Assembly (NCBI RefSeq): GCF_005222845.1
Contig: NZ_STFZ01000001.1
Location: forward strand, 62,001-126,000
Length of the DNA: 64,000 nucleotides
Origin: Rhizobium sp. FY34
Lineage (GTDB): Bacteria; Pseudomonadota; Alphaproteobacteria; Rhizobiales; Rhizobiaceae
Reading direction: 5' to 3'
This document shows positions 52,788 to 61,444 of the stretch, piece after piece; position 1 is the first letter of the stretch; each line of letters opens with the position of its first letter. Made by a program: the position numbers and the translations under genes. The notes beneath the pieces were generated by a model, which worked only from the letters and a program-made list of their open reading frames with translations, did no database searches and was not told the origin of the DNA.

Positions 52788-53939
52788 TTAGTAGACCGAG
52801 CTTTCATTGTCGTTGATGGCCTTCGCCGTCACCTTGCCCCACATGACCTTGTAGACCCAGGCAGTATAGGCAAGGATGATCGGCACGAAGATCACGGCGG
52901 CGACGAGCATGACGAACAAAGTCAGGTGCGACGAGGACGAGTTCCACACCGTGAGCGACGACTTCGGGTCGATCGAGGACGGCAGGATGAACGGGAACAT
53001 GGTCAGTCCCACCGAGGATATGATCCCGATGATGGCCAGCTTGGAATAGAGCAGCGTTGCCACATCCTTGCCGGCGCGCAGGCCGAGGAAGGCGAGTATG
53101 GCACCGATAAAGCCCGCAGCCGGTGCAACCGCAATCCATGGGCGTTCGGCAAAGGCCGAGAACCATCCGGCTGTGCGCAGGGTGTCGCTCAACAGGGGAT
53201 TCGACGGTCCATCTGTGATGATGGTACCGGTCAAGGCATAGCCCTTGATGCCAAGGGCAAGCCAGACGCCGGCCAGTGCATAGGTTGCGATGGTGACAAG
53301 GGCTGCGACGGCGCCGATAGCCCTGGCCCGTTCACGCACGGCACCATCGGTCTTCAATTGCAGCCAGGCTGCGCCATGCATGACCAGCATGGACACAGAG
53401 ACGGCGCCGGTCAGAAGCGCAAAGGGGTTGAGCAGTCCGAAGAAGGTTCCGTCATAGAAGACCATCAGGTCTTCGTTGAAGCGGAAGGGTACACCCTGTA
53501 ACACATTGCCCATGGCAACGCCGAAGATCAGGGCCGGGACAGCGCCGCCGACGAAGAGCGCCCAATCCCAACTGCTGCGCCAGACGACGCTATCGCGCTT
53601 GGACCGGTATTTGAAGCCGACCGGCCGCAGGATGAGAGCGGCAAGAACCGCGAACATGGCCAGATAGAAGCCCGAGAAACTGACGGCATAGAGCGGTGGC
53701 CAGGCGGCGAAGATGGCGCCGCCCCCGAGAATGAACCAGACCTGATTGCCTTCCCAGACAGGGCCGATGGTGTTGATGGCAATGCGGCGTTCCACATCCG
53801 TTCGGCCGACGAAGGGTAGGAGCGCGCCGACCCCAAGGTCGAAGCCGTCGGTCAGCGCAAAGCCGGTCAGAAGCACGCCGAGCAGCAGCCACCAGATGAT
53901 ACGCAGGATTTCAAAATCCACGAGTTGATGAAGGATCAT
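52788..53939 (-). CDS. cydB: Cytochrome bd ubiquinol oxidase subunit II
   Basis: A 383-residue membrane protein of about eight to nine helices. LRIIWWLLLGVLLTGFALTD and GFDLGVGALLPF at the start and GPVWEGNQVWFILGGGAIFAAWPPLYA near residue 60 are hallmarks of CydB. It forms the heterodimer with CydA encoded 5 bases upstream. Length is normal. Confidence 0.95.
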   Translation of the reverse strand: MILHQLVDFEILRIIWWLLLGVLLTGFALTDGFDLGVGALLPFVGRTDVERRIAINTIGPVWEGNQVWFILGGGAIFAAWPPLYAVSFSGFYLAMFAVLAALILRPVGFKYRSKRDSVVWRSSWDWALFVGGAVPALIFGVAMGNVLQGVPFRFNEDLMVFYDGTFFGLLNPFALLTGAVSVSMLVMHGAAWLQLKTDGAVRERARAIGAVAALVTIATYALAGVWLALGIKGYALTGTIITDGPSNPLLSDTLRTAGWFSAFAERPWIAVAPAAGFIGAILAFLGLRAGKDVATLLYSKLAIIGIISSVGLTMFPFILPSSIDPKSSLTVWNSSSSHLTLFVMLVAAVIFVPIILAYTAWVYKVMWGKVTAKAINDNESSVY

Positions 53940-53944
53940 GTGAA

Positions 53945-55546
53945 TTACTCCGCAGCTTGAGCGTGAGGGATCAGGCCAGACAGGCGCTGCCGGTGCTTGC
54001 GCTGCCAGTCGTCAGTTTCCGGTCCGTCGATGTATGGCCCCTTGCGGATATATTTCAGCATCAGGCCCATCTCGACGATGAACAGCACGGTGTAGAACAG
54101 GACGAAGCCGGCCAGCGTGATGGCGAGATCGACCACCGACAGCTGGGATGCCGAAAGGGCCGTCGGCAGGACGCCGTCCACGGTCCAGGGCTGGCGCCCG
54201 AATTCTGCGACAAACCAGCCGAGTTCAGCGGCAATCCATGGCGTGGGGATGATGATGACGGCAAGCCAGAGCGCGAGGCGAGGGAACTGCATCCGACGGA
54301 ACGAGGCCATCCAGAAGAACCAGGCGAGAATGCCGATGAAGGCAAGACCGAGCGCGACCATCAGGCGGAAGGCCCAGAACAGTGGCCAGACGGTTGGGAC
54401 CGTATCGTTGGCCGCCATCTTCACCTGTTCGTCGCTGGCCTGGCGTGGATCATCCACGTAACGCTTCAACAGCAGCGCAAAGCCAAGATCCGCGCTGTGC
54501 TCTTCGAAGGTGCTGGCCACTTCCGGCGTAACCTTGCCGCGGTTTGCACGATAGCTCATCAGGGCGTCATAGGCGATGATGCCGGAGCGGATGCGTGTCT
54601 CTGCCTGGCTGACCAGATCGTTGATGCCGGGTATCTCCCCGGTCAGCGAACGGGTTCCGATGAGGCCCATGACATAGGGGATATGGATGGCATAATGGGT
54701 TTCTCGGGCGCTCTGATCCGGAAAGCCGATCAGCGTGAAGGCGGCGGGTGCCGGCTCGGTGTCCCACATGCCTTCAATGGCCGCCAGCTTCATTTTCTGT
54801 GAATGCGAGACTGAGTAGCCGGATTCATCGCCCAGCACGACGACCGAAAGTGCCGATGCAAGGCCGAAGCTTGCCGCCACCGCAATCGAGCGGCGTGCAA
54901 GATCGGTATGACGGTTCTTCAACAGATACCAGGCTGAAACGCCAAGCACGAAGACGGATGCGGTGACATAACCTGCCGAAACGGTATGGACGAATTTCGC
55001 CTGCGCGACCTGATTGAAGACGACGTCGAAGAAGGATGTCATTTCCATGCGCATCGACATCGGATTAAATTCGGCGCCGACCGGGTTCTGCATCCAGCCG
55101 TTGGCGATCAGGATCCAGAGCGCGGAGAAGTTCGAGCCGATGGCGACAAGCCAGGTGACGACAAGGTGCGCGCGCTTCGTCAATCTGTCCCAGCCGAAGA
55201 AGAAGAGCCCGACAAATGTCGCCTCCAGGAAGAAGGCCATGAGGCCCTCGACGGCCAGCGGCGCACCGAAAATGTCACCGACATAATGGCTGTAGTAGCT
55301 CCAGTTCATGCCGAACTGGAATTCCATGGTGATGCCGGTGGCAACACCGAGAACGAAGTTGATCCCGAACAGTGTGCCCCAGAATTTGGTCATCTGGCGC
55401 CAGATCGGCCGATCCGTCATGACATAGACCGTTTCCATAATCGCGATGATGATGGAAAGACCGAGGGTGAGTGGGACAAAAAGAAAGTGGTACATTGCTG
55501 TCATCGCAAATTGCAGTCGTGACAGCTCGACAATGTCGATATCCAT
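53945..55546 (-). CDS. cydA: Cytochrome bd ubiquinol oxidase subunit I
   Basis: A 533-residue membrane protein. The ATG at 55546 (MDIDIVELSRLQFAMTAMYH) is the family start; the frame from 55573 is rejected. His20 is the haem ligand equivalent to E. coli His19. A long quinol (Q) loop is present (THYAIHIPYVMGLI, then a stretch rich in charged residues to about 390), and GWFVAEFGRQPW is the conserved motif after it. It reduces oxygen with high affinity and resists nitric oxide, which fits the NsrR and FNR sites upstream of the operon. Confidence 0.95.
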   Translation of the reverse strand: MDIDIVELSRLQFAMTAMYHFLFVPLTLGLSIIIAIMETVYVMTDRPIWRQMTKFWGTLFGINFVLGVATGITMEFQFGMNWSYYSHYVGDIFGAPLAVEGLMAFFLEATFVGLFFFGWDRLTKRAHLVVTWLVAIGSNFSALWILIANGWMQNPVGAEFNPMSMRMEMTSFFDVVFNQVAQAKFVHTVSAGYVTASVFVLGVSAWYLLKNRHTDLARRSIAVAASFGLASALSVVVLGDESGYSVSHSQKMKLAAIEGMWDTEPAPAAFTLIGFPDQSARETHYAIHIPYVMGLIGTRSLTGEIPGINDLVSQAETRIRSGIIAYDALMSYRANRGKVTPEVASTFEEHSADLGFALLLKRYVDDPRQASDEQVKMAANDTVPTVWPLFWAFRLMVALGLAFIGILAWFFWMASFRRMQFPRLALWLAVIIIPTPWIAAELGWFVAEFGRQPWTVDGVLPTALSASQLSVVDLAITLAGFVLFYTVLFIVEMGLMLKYIRKGPYIDGPETDDWQRKHRQRLSGLIPHAQAAE

Positions 55547-55669
55547 GGTCGGGCTCTTGCTCTCTGGGAACATTGGAATGGCAAACCATTGCCTCCCGCA
55601 GACGCCCGATCAGTTGATCGAGGTCAAAAGCCACATTCAAAATACAGCTTTGTGCCAATTGGTCGCAGC

Positions 55670-57328
55670 TTATACCAATTGCACGATGCGGTCGGCGAAT
55701 TCGATCTCCGCCGGGCGGTGTGCGGCCAAGAGGATCGCGGCTTGAGGCAGTGTTGTCCGGATGCCGGCCAGCACATGCTGCGCCATCGGCTCGTCAAGAC
55801 CCTCGGTGACTTCGTCGAGCAGCAATACGCCAGGCTTTCGAAGCAGCAGACGGGCCAGCGCAAGGCGGCGGCTTTCCCCGCCGGACAGGCCACGACCGGC
55901 CTCCGCAAGGCGGGTAGACAAGCCGGCCCGTCCGCAGAGGACGTTGCCCAGGCCAACAGTCTCGATGACCCGCAGTAGGTCATCGGTCGTTGCATCCGGG
56001 CATCCGATCCGCAGATTATCGGCAATGCTGCCGGCAAAGAGGCTCGTTCGCTGTGTCAGATAGCCGATCTGCGAAAATCGCTCCGTTTCAGGCCATTTGT
56101 CGCTGGCAATGCCGTGCAGCAGGATGTCGCCCGAGCGGCAGGGGATAAGCCCAGCGGCGAGGTCCAGAAGGGTTGATTTTCCGGCGCCGCTTGCGGCGAT
56201 AAGGGCGACCGTTTCGCCAGAGGCGACATCGAAGGACAAATTGCCAAACAGCAGCCGATCGCCAATCTGCTGTGTCACGCTTCTGAAGCGCAGGGCAGGT
56301 GCGCCAGCCTCGGCGACCTGCGGTCGGGCATGACCCTGCTGGGGTTCTTCTGGTTGATCCGCGGCAAGCATTGGCTGAAGCCGTCCGGCGGCGTCTGTCA
56401 TTTTGCCGAGTTCCGACAGGCCTCTCGCCAGGGGAATGGCAAGTTCCGTCAAGGCGAGCGTTGCAAAGAGGCCGAGAGCAACGAATTGCGGAGCTATCTC
56501 TCCCTCAAGTGCGGCCCGTCCGGCCAGAACGAGAACACCAGTGGCGGCAAGGGTCGTGGCCGTTCCAATCAGAAACGCGGCCCAACGGTCTATTTTATCG
56601 AGCAAGGCCTGAGCGGCCTGCAATCGCGCACCTGCTGCGAGAACCTTCCCCCGCGTTTCCTCCAACCTGCCCGACAGGACGAGATCGATCTGGCCGCGCA
56701 GCAGGTCGATCAGCCGCATGCGCAATGCCCACATGGCCCGGTGCGCCAGTCTTGACGGTCGACGAGCCCGCCGTGCGGTGACCAGAAAGGACAGGAGCGT
56801 GCCGACAAGGAAGCTTGTGAGGATCCATGTTGTCGTCGCAGAGCCGACCATAAACCACATCATCACACCCGAAAGGCTAAGCACGGCAATGGCTGCGCCG
56901 AACGGCATCAGCAATCGCAGGGCAAGTCCGTCCAGCGCGTCCACGTCTGCGGTCACCTGCTGGAGCTGTTCGGATCCGCGCAGTGCCATCAACTGCCGCA
57001 CAGGCCTGCGCAACATGGCATGCAGAAGATCGACCCTGAGATCGGCAAGAACCTTCAAGGTTGCATCATGGGTCGCCAGGCGCTCGCCATAGCGGGTGGC
57101 GGCCCGGCCAAGAGCCAGGAACCGCACGCCGGCGCTAGGCCTGAATACATCAAAGATCAGGCCTGCGCCGGCAAGCCCCGCAGCACCAGCTGCCGTGATG
57201 AACCAGCCGGACAGGCCAAGCAAGGCAATGCCGGCACCCAGAACGAGCACCGACAGCAAGATGCCAAGCGCCAGCGATCCAATGCGCCGTCTCCACAGAT
57301 GCAGAGCCAGAGGGAGAAGGGGTCTCAT
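55670..57328 (-). CDS. cydC: Thiol reductant ABC exporter subunit CydC
   Basis: A 552-residue half-transporter: six membrane helices, then an ATPase with Walker A AASGAGKST, signature LSGGESRRLALARLLL and Walker B VLLLDEVTEGLD. With CydD it exports glutathione or cysteine and is needed to assemble cytochrome bd. Its start overlaps the cydD stop by 4 bases. A 123-base gap without a gene separates it from cydA. Confidence 0.93.
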   Translation of the reverse strand: MRPLLPLALHLWRRRIGSLALGILLSVLVLGAGIALLGLSGWFITAAGAAGLAGAGLIFDVFRPSAGVRFLALGRAATRYGERLATHDATLKVLADLRVDLLHAMLRRPVRQLMALRGSEQLQQVTADVDALDGLALRLLMPFGAAIAVLSLSGVMMWFMVGSATTTWILTSFLVGTLLSFLVTARRARRPSRLAHRAMWALRMRLIDLLRGQIDLVLSGRLEETRGKVLAAGARLQAAQALLDKIDRWAAFLIGTATTLAATGVLVLAGRAALEGEIAPQFVALGLFATLALTELAIPLARGLSELGKMTDAAGRLQPMLAADQPEEPQQGHARPQVAEAGAPALRFRSVTQQIGDRLLFGNLSFDVASGETVALIAASGAGKSTLLDLAAGLIPCRSGDILLHGIASDKWPETERFSQIGYLTQRTSLFAGSIADNLRIGCPDATTDDLLRVIETVGLGNVLCGRAGLSTRLAEAGRGLSGGESRRLALARLLLRKPGVLLLDEVTEGLDEPMAQHVLAGIRTTLPQAAILLAAHRPAEIEFADRIVQLV

Positions 57329-59034
57329 GGTGCGCTTCCAAGCATGATGGATCGATGCATATGGGCGATTAGGCGTGGGTCATGCGTGGCAATGATCATG
57401 GTCGTCCCGCGCCGTGACAGTTCGTTCAAAGTGTCGATGATGGCGATGGCTGTCGCGTCATCGAGATTGGCCGTCGGTTCGTCGGCCAGAAGAATGTCTG
57501 CGCGGGCATAGAATGCTCGTGCCAGTGTTAGTCGTCGTGCTTCGCCACCCGAAACACCAGCGCCTCTTTCTCCAAGACGGGTCTGATCGGCCCTTGGCAG
57601 GGCGGCCAGAACCTCGCTTGTGCGCGCATCGATGATGGCTTGTGCGACTCGCGTTGCATCTGGAACAGGGTCTGCAAGGCCGATATTGGCGCGAAGGCTT
57701 GCCTGGAACAGATGTGGTGTTTGTCCGACATAGGCGAGGCGCCGGCGCCAGGCATCGGCTGTCTCATCGCTCAGATCATGTCCGCACACCGTGATGCAGC
57801 CGCTGCTTGGCACCTGCAGGCCGGCAATCAGCGATAGCAAAGTCGTTTTGCCGCTGCCGCTCGGGCCGACAAGCGCGATGCGTTCGCCGGCCGTGATGAA
57901 GAAGTCGGGAAAGTTCAGTCTCTGCTGGCCCGCGCGTGCCAGGACGAGGTCCGTCGCGGCGATCGTAACCGGTCCGGGCATGGCGGCGCATTTCCGGCCA
58001 TCGCCCAGGATTGCGCTTGCCGAGGCCCACTCCATCCTGTCCAGGGTATCGGCAATCGTTGCCGCGTTTGCCTTGTCGTGCCAGGCCCCGGCCAGATCGC
58101 GCAGCGGCTGGAAGAATTCCGGTGCCATCAGCAGGATAAACACACCTTCCGTAACCGAGAGGACCTTGCCCCAGGCGCCGATATGAAATGTGCCGAGAAG
58201 TGAAAAGCCGACATAGACGGCCACCATGGCCACGCCGATGGCAGCAAAAAGTTCCAGAACGCTGGATGAGAGAAAGGCAATCTTCAGGACAGAAAAGGTC
58301 TTTGCACGAAGCCGCGTTGCGGTGCCTGCAAAGGTCGCGGCCACGCGGTCTGTCGCCGTCAGCAGGCGAAGGTCTGGTGCTGTATTCAGCCATTCCAGCA
58401 CCTCGCTATTGAGGGATAGAGTTTCGGCGAGTTGCTTTTCGCTGGCATCGCGGGCGGCAAAGCCGATCAGCGCCATGAAGAGCGGAATGAGCGGGCCGCT
58501 GACTAGAAGGATTATGGTCGTGGTCCAGGAAATGGGCAGGAGAACAACAAGAATGATGAGCGGGATGACCGAGACGCGCAAAGCCGCGAGACGATAGCGG
58601 AAGAACCAGGCGAGCAATTGATCGAGCCCCGGTCCTGCCAGGGTGGCCAGCTGCGCAGAAGCGGATCTATTGCGATCAAGCGGGTTCTGGCGGATCTGCC
58701 GGTCGATCAGCCCTGTTCGCAAGTCATGGATAACAGCCTGGCCTGCGCGAAAGGCAAGCCGTCCGGACATTTGTTCCGCTGCCTGGCGCGCGATCCCGAG
58801 CAGCAGGAAGATCGCAGCGCAAGTCAGCACCAGTCTCAGGGTGCCGCCGCCCTCAACGAGTGACCCGAGCAGCAAGGCCACCGCATAGGCCTGCGGCAGG
58901 ACAAGTAGGCTTGCCGTGAGGGACATGCCATAGGCTGGCCGCATCGATCTGCGGGATGCCTGGGCGATCTCTGCCAGTGCACTGCGTGGGCGTGCGTGCT
59001 TTTCCAAAGATATGGTTGGCAAGGGAGGTTCCAC
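57325..59034 (-). CDS. cydD: Thiol reductant ABC exporter subunit CydD
   Basis: A 569-residue half-transporter: six membrane helices, Walker A GPSGSGKTT, signature VSGGEARRLTLARAF and Walker B ILLADEPTANLD. The GTG at 59034 is used; its ribosome-binding site is weak, and a start some codons downstream is possible. It heads the cydDCABX operon. An NsrR-type operator lies directly before the start codon and an FNR-type box 50 bases further upstream. Confidence 0.92.
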   Translation of the reverse strand: MEPPLPTISLEKHARPRSALAEIAQASRRSMRPAYGMSLTASLLVLPQAYAVALLLGSLVEGGGTLRLVLTCAAIFLLLGIARQAAEQMSGRLAFRAGQAVIHDLRTGLIDRQIRQNPLDRNRSASAQLATLAGPGLDQLLAWFFRYRLAALRVSVIPLIILVVLLPISWTTTIILLVSGPLIPLFMALIGFAARDASEKQLAETLSLNSEVLEWLNTAPDLRLLTATDRVAATFAGTATRLRAKTFSVLKIAFLSSSVLELFAAIGVAMVAVYVGFSLLGTFHIGAWGKVLSVTEGVFILLMAPEFFQPLRDLAGAWHDKANAATIADTLDRMEWASASAILGDGRKCAAMPGPVTIAATDLVLARAGQQRLNFPDFFITAGERIALVGPSGSGKTTLLSLIAGLQVPSSGCITVCGHDLSDETADAWRRRLAYVGQTPHLFQASLRANIGLADPVPDATRVAQAIIDARTSEVLAALPRADQTRLGERGAGVSGGEARRLTLARAFYARADILLADEPTANLDDATAIAIIDTLNELSRRGTTMIIATHDPRLIAHMHRSIMLGSAP

Positions 59035-59036
59035 AA

Positions 59037-59059
59037 AAGCTGCATTTTCACTGCGTCTT
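59037..59059. promoter_or_regulatory. NsrR-type operator before cydD
   Basis: AAGCTGCATTT (59037-59047), one spacer base, then CACTGCGTCTT (59049-59059). Against the known enterobacterial NsrR consensus (AAGATGCATTT, N, and its complement) 18 of 22 positions match. It lies between the FNR-type box and the cydD start, a good position for repression lifted by nitric oxide. A perfect half site AAGATGCAT is at 59144-59152, in front of the NsrR-type gene itself. Confidence 0.55.
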
Positions 59060-59083
59060 TTGCAGGGATCTGCAGTTCAGAAA

Positions 59084-59097
59084 TTGATCTGCATCAA
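59084..59097. promoter_or_regulatory. Perfect FNR/FixK box in the cydD / nsrR gap
   Basis: TTGATCTGCATCAA matches TTGAT-N4-ATCAA at every fixed base. On the cyd side it ends 49 bases before the start codon; on the nsrR side it is 97 bases before the start. Low-oxygen activation of cydDCABX is the simplest reading. Confidence 0.75.
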
Positions 59098-59194
59098 GTT
59101 TCAGATCGCTTGCACGTGATGACATGGATCAACTCGAAATGGAAAGATGCATGCAATACCGGCACTTGTTGCAAAATAGACCGGAAAAACCACG

Positions 59195-59704
59195 GTGCGG
59201 ATCACGCTCAGAACCAATCTCGCGATCAGGACACTCATGTATTGTGCCGTCAACAGCGACCGGCGTGTCCGCATTACGGATATCGCAAATGCGTGCAATG
59301 CCTCGGAGAACCATCTCGGCCAAGTGATAGGCCTTCTGCGGCAATCTGGCTTCATCGATGCGGTCAGGGGACGAAATGGCGGTCTCAGTCTGTCGCGTCC
59401 GGCGAACCTGATCAATATCGGTGCAGTATTCCGCATATTCGAGGCCGACATGCCCTTCGCGGAGTGCTTCGGGCCTGACAATACGTGCCCGCTGGTCAAG
59501 GTGTGCTGGCTGCGAATTGCCATCGCCGACGCGGTCGAGACTTTTTATGGCTCGCTGGAGCGGGTAAATCTGTCTGATCTGGTCGATGGCAATGATGCTC
59601 TGCAACTGCTTCTTGGCTTGCCGCAGGATGTCAGAACTCCGCCGCCCTGCGGTTCCGCGCAGCCGCTAGGTGAAGGCGGTCTTTCTCGTTCTGCAGTCGT
59701 GTAG
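59195..59704 (+). CDS. nsrR: Rrf2 family regulator, NsrR-type nitric-oxide sensor
   Basis: A 169-residue regulator starting at GTG 59195; the opening MRITLRTNLAIRTLMYCAV matches NsrR. The winged HTH covers residues 20-65 (RITDIANACNASENHLGQVIGLL), and Cys91, Cys98 and Cys104 (ECFGPDNTC and KVCWLR) match the spacing of the [Fe-S] ligands of NsrR. Nitric oxide destroys that cluster and releases repression. It is divergent from cydDCABX, and NsrR-type sites lie in the gap. About 20 residues at the C-terminus (SAQPLGEGGLS) are unlike the family core. Confidence 0.87.
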   Translation: MRITLRTNLAIRTLMYCAVNSDRRVRITDIANACNASENHLGQVIGLLRQSGFIDAVRGRNGGLSLSRPANLINIGAVFRIFEADMPFAECFGPDNTCPLVKVCWLRIAIADAVETFYGSLERVNLSDLVDGNDALQLLLGLPQDVRTPPPCGSAQPLGEGGLSRSAVV

Positions 59705-59833
59705 GTGTGTGAGAAGGCGCATTGAACGGACTGATAAGGCAAGCTAAACTTGGCATCGGAAAAATCTGATGGTGAATGCGGGACCGAAACTCGAAAACCG
59801 CTTCCACCAAGCCAAACCAATCTGTGATCATGC

Positions 59834-60811
59834 CTAAGGCGTCGCCATCAACCGTTCGGATTTTTTGCGCCCGATCGGCGATATCTGTTCAATGAGAAAG
59901 CGTGGCCTTCTTTTGGTTTCCAGGTAGATGCGTCCCACATATTCACCGACCACACCTAGGCCCAGCATTTGCAAGCCACCGATGAAATAGATCGGCAGAG
60001 CCGTAGACGCCCAGCCAGCAACCGTGTCCGTCAGAAGAGCCGACGCCAAAACCCAAAAGGAAACAAGAAGGCTCCCCACAGACAGTAGGATACCGGCGAC
60101 GCTGATCATCCGCAGAGGGAAGACCGAAAACGACGTGACCGCGACCAGTGCAAGACCCAGCATTTTGCGAAGCGGATATTTGGACGTGCCGGCAAAGCGC
60201 TCAGCTCTGGCATAGGTGACACGAGATGTCTTGAAACCGATGAGAGGGATAATTCCACGTAGATACAGGTTCGCTTCGGAGAACTGGGACAAGGCATCCA
60301 GTGCCGAGCGGCTCAGCAGGCGATAATCGGCATGATCGGGAATGGTCTCGACGCCCATCGACCGCATAAGCCAATAGAACAATCTCGCCGTCGATCGCTT
60401 GAAAGCGGTGTCCGTCGTTCGGTCATCTCGAACACCGTAGACGATATGACTGCCGTCTTCATAATGATCGATCATGAGCGCCATCGCATTCAGATCATCC
60501 TGAAGATCGGCGTCAACGCTGATCGTTATGTCACCGTCGGAATTTAGAAGGCCAGCCATCAAAGCATTTTGATGGCCTTTGTTCCGTGACAACTTGATGC
60601 CCTTAACAGGCATGCCTGCGCGCGAAAACCCGACTATTTTCTGCCATGTTCCATCTTTGCTGCCGTCATCCACGAATATAACGTGGCTTCCCGAAGATAT
60701 TTTGCCGGAAGCTTCGAATTCACGAAGGAGAACCATCAGCCGGCTGGCAGTTTCATCTATGACTTCTTCTTCATTATAACACGGCACGACAACAGAAAGC
60801 CTAGGCAGCAC
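59834..60811 (-). CDS. Glycosyltransferase family 2 (GtrB/DPM1-like, membrane-anchored)
   Basis: A 325-residue protein. The GTG at 60811 is chosen because SVVVPCYNEEEVIDE then begins at the usual place; it overlaps the gtrA-like gene by 11 bases. The catalytic domain shows VIFVDDGSKDGTW and ISVDADLQDD (DxD-type metal site), and two C-terminal membrane helices follow near residues 215-290. Such enzymes transfer a sugar to polyprenyl phosphate. With the flippase-like GtrA next door, it probably makes lipid-linked sugar for surface glycan decoration. Confidence 0.9.
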   Translation of the reverse strand: MLPRLSVVVPCYNEEEVIDETASRLMVLLREFEASGKISSGSHVIFVDDGSKDGTWQKIVGFSRAGMPVKGIKLSRNKGHQNALMAGLLNSDGDITISVDADLQDDLNAMALMIDHYEDGSHIVYGVRDDRTTDTAFKRSTARLFYWLMRSMGVETIPDHADYRLLSRSALDALSQFSEANLYLRGIIPLIGFKTSRVTYARAERFAGTSKYPLRKMLGLALVAVTSFSVFPLRMISVAGILLSVGSLLVSFWVLASALLTDTVAGWASTALPIYFIGGLQMLGLGVVGEYVGRIYLETKRRPRFLIEQISPIGRKKSERLMATP

Positions 60812-61223
60812 GATGATTTTCCAACTTCGGTTCCCGATTCTTGAACACAACGGTTCTGGAACCAAGAAAGCCAGCTACAGAATACGCAATCATTCCGCCT
60901 AGTTGCGCAAAATGCCTGTCTAGGCCAGCAAAATCTCGCAAAGTCAGCATGACCAGAAGGTTAAGGCAGTAGCACAAAGCCATCAGTAAAACGTATTTTA
61001 TAACAACCACTTGGCTTCGGCGGACTTTGAACGTCCAACGTGCATTCATGACGTAGCTGAAGATAAAGCCAACCAGATATCCACAGAAATTTGCCGTTAC
61101 ATCGCCGAAGCCCGACCACATCAGTGCCAATGTCACGGAGAGACCGACAGCCGTGTTGGCAAATCCGACAATACCAAACCGAATGGCCTGACCGATCCAG
61201 GCCGCACGAAAAATCGAAAACAC
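60801..61223 (-). CDS. GtrA family membrane protein (probable lipid-linked sugar flippase)
   Basis: A 140-residue membrane protein with four helices, starting at GTG 61223 with GGGG 7 bases upstream. IRFGIVGFANTAVGLSVTL and NARWTFKVRRS are typical GtrA segments. It is co-transcribed with the GT2 gene, and the divergent GT-C-like protein probably completes a Gtr-type three-gene set (inference). Confidence 0.88.
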   Translation of the reverse strand: MFSIFRAAWIGQAIRFGIVGFANTAVGLSVTLALMWSGFGDVTANFCGYLVGFIFSYVMNARWTFKVRRSQVVVIKYVLLMALCYCLNLLVMLTLRDFAGLDRHFAQLGGMIAYSVAGFLGSRTVVFKNREPKLENHRAA

Positions 61224-61444
61224 TACGAAACCCCACTATGGTCGTTCAGCATAGACAGCGACCTTCGTTTGCGAATGGATAGCTTCAACCTACCTTATGT
61301 CCATCGCCTGCAAAGTGAGCGTAACCCTGCAGTTGCTGCTGGACAGTCTGGGATGTTCCGATAGCAGCCTTTCTTCGTGTTGCCGAGCGGCAAATAGCAT
61401 ATTACAGGAGCACCTGGCATCTCAGCCATTCCCCCGGAGAAAAC

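Noticed and set aside
59144..59152. A full NsrR operator before the nsrR gene
   Set aside because: Only the left half (AAGATGCAT) matches; the right half is poor, so it is noted as a half site only.
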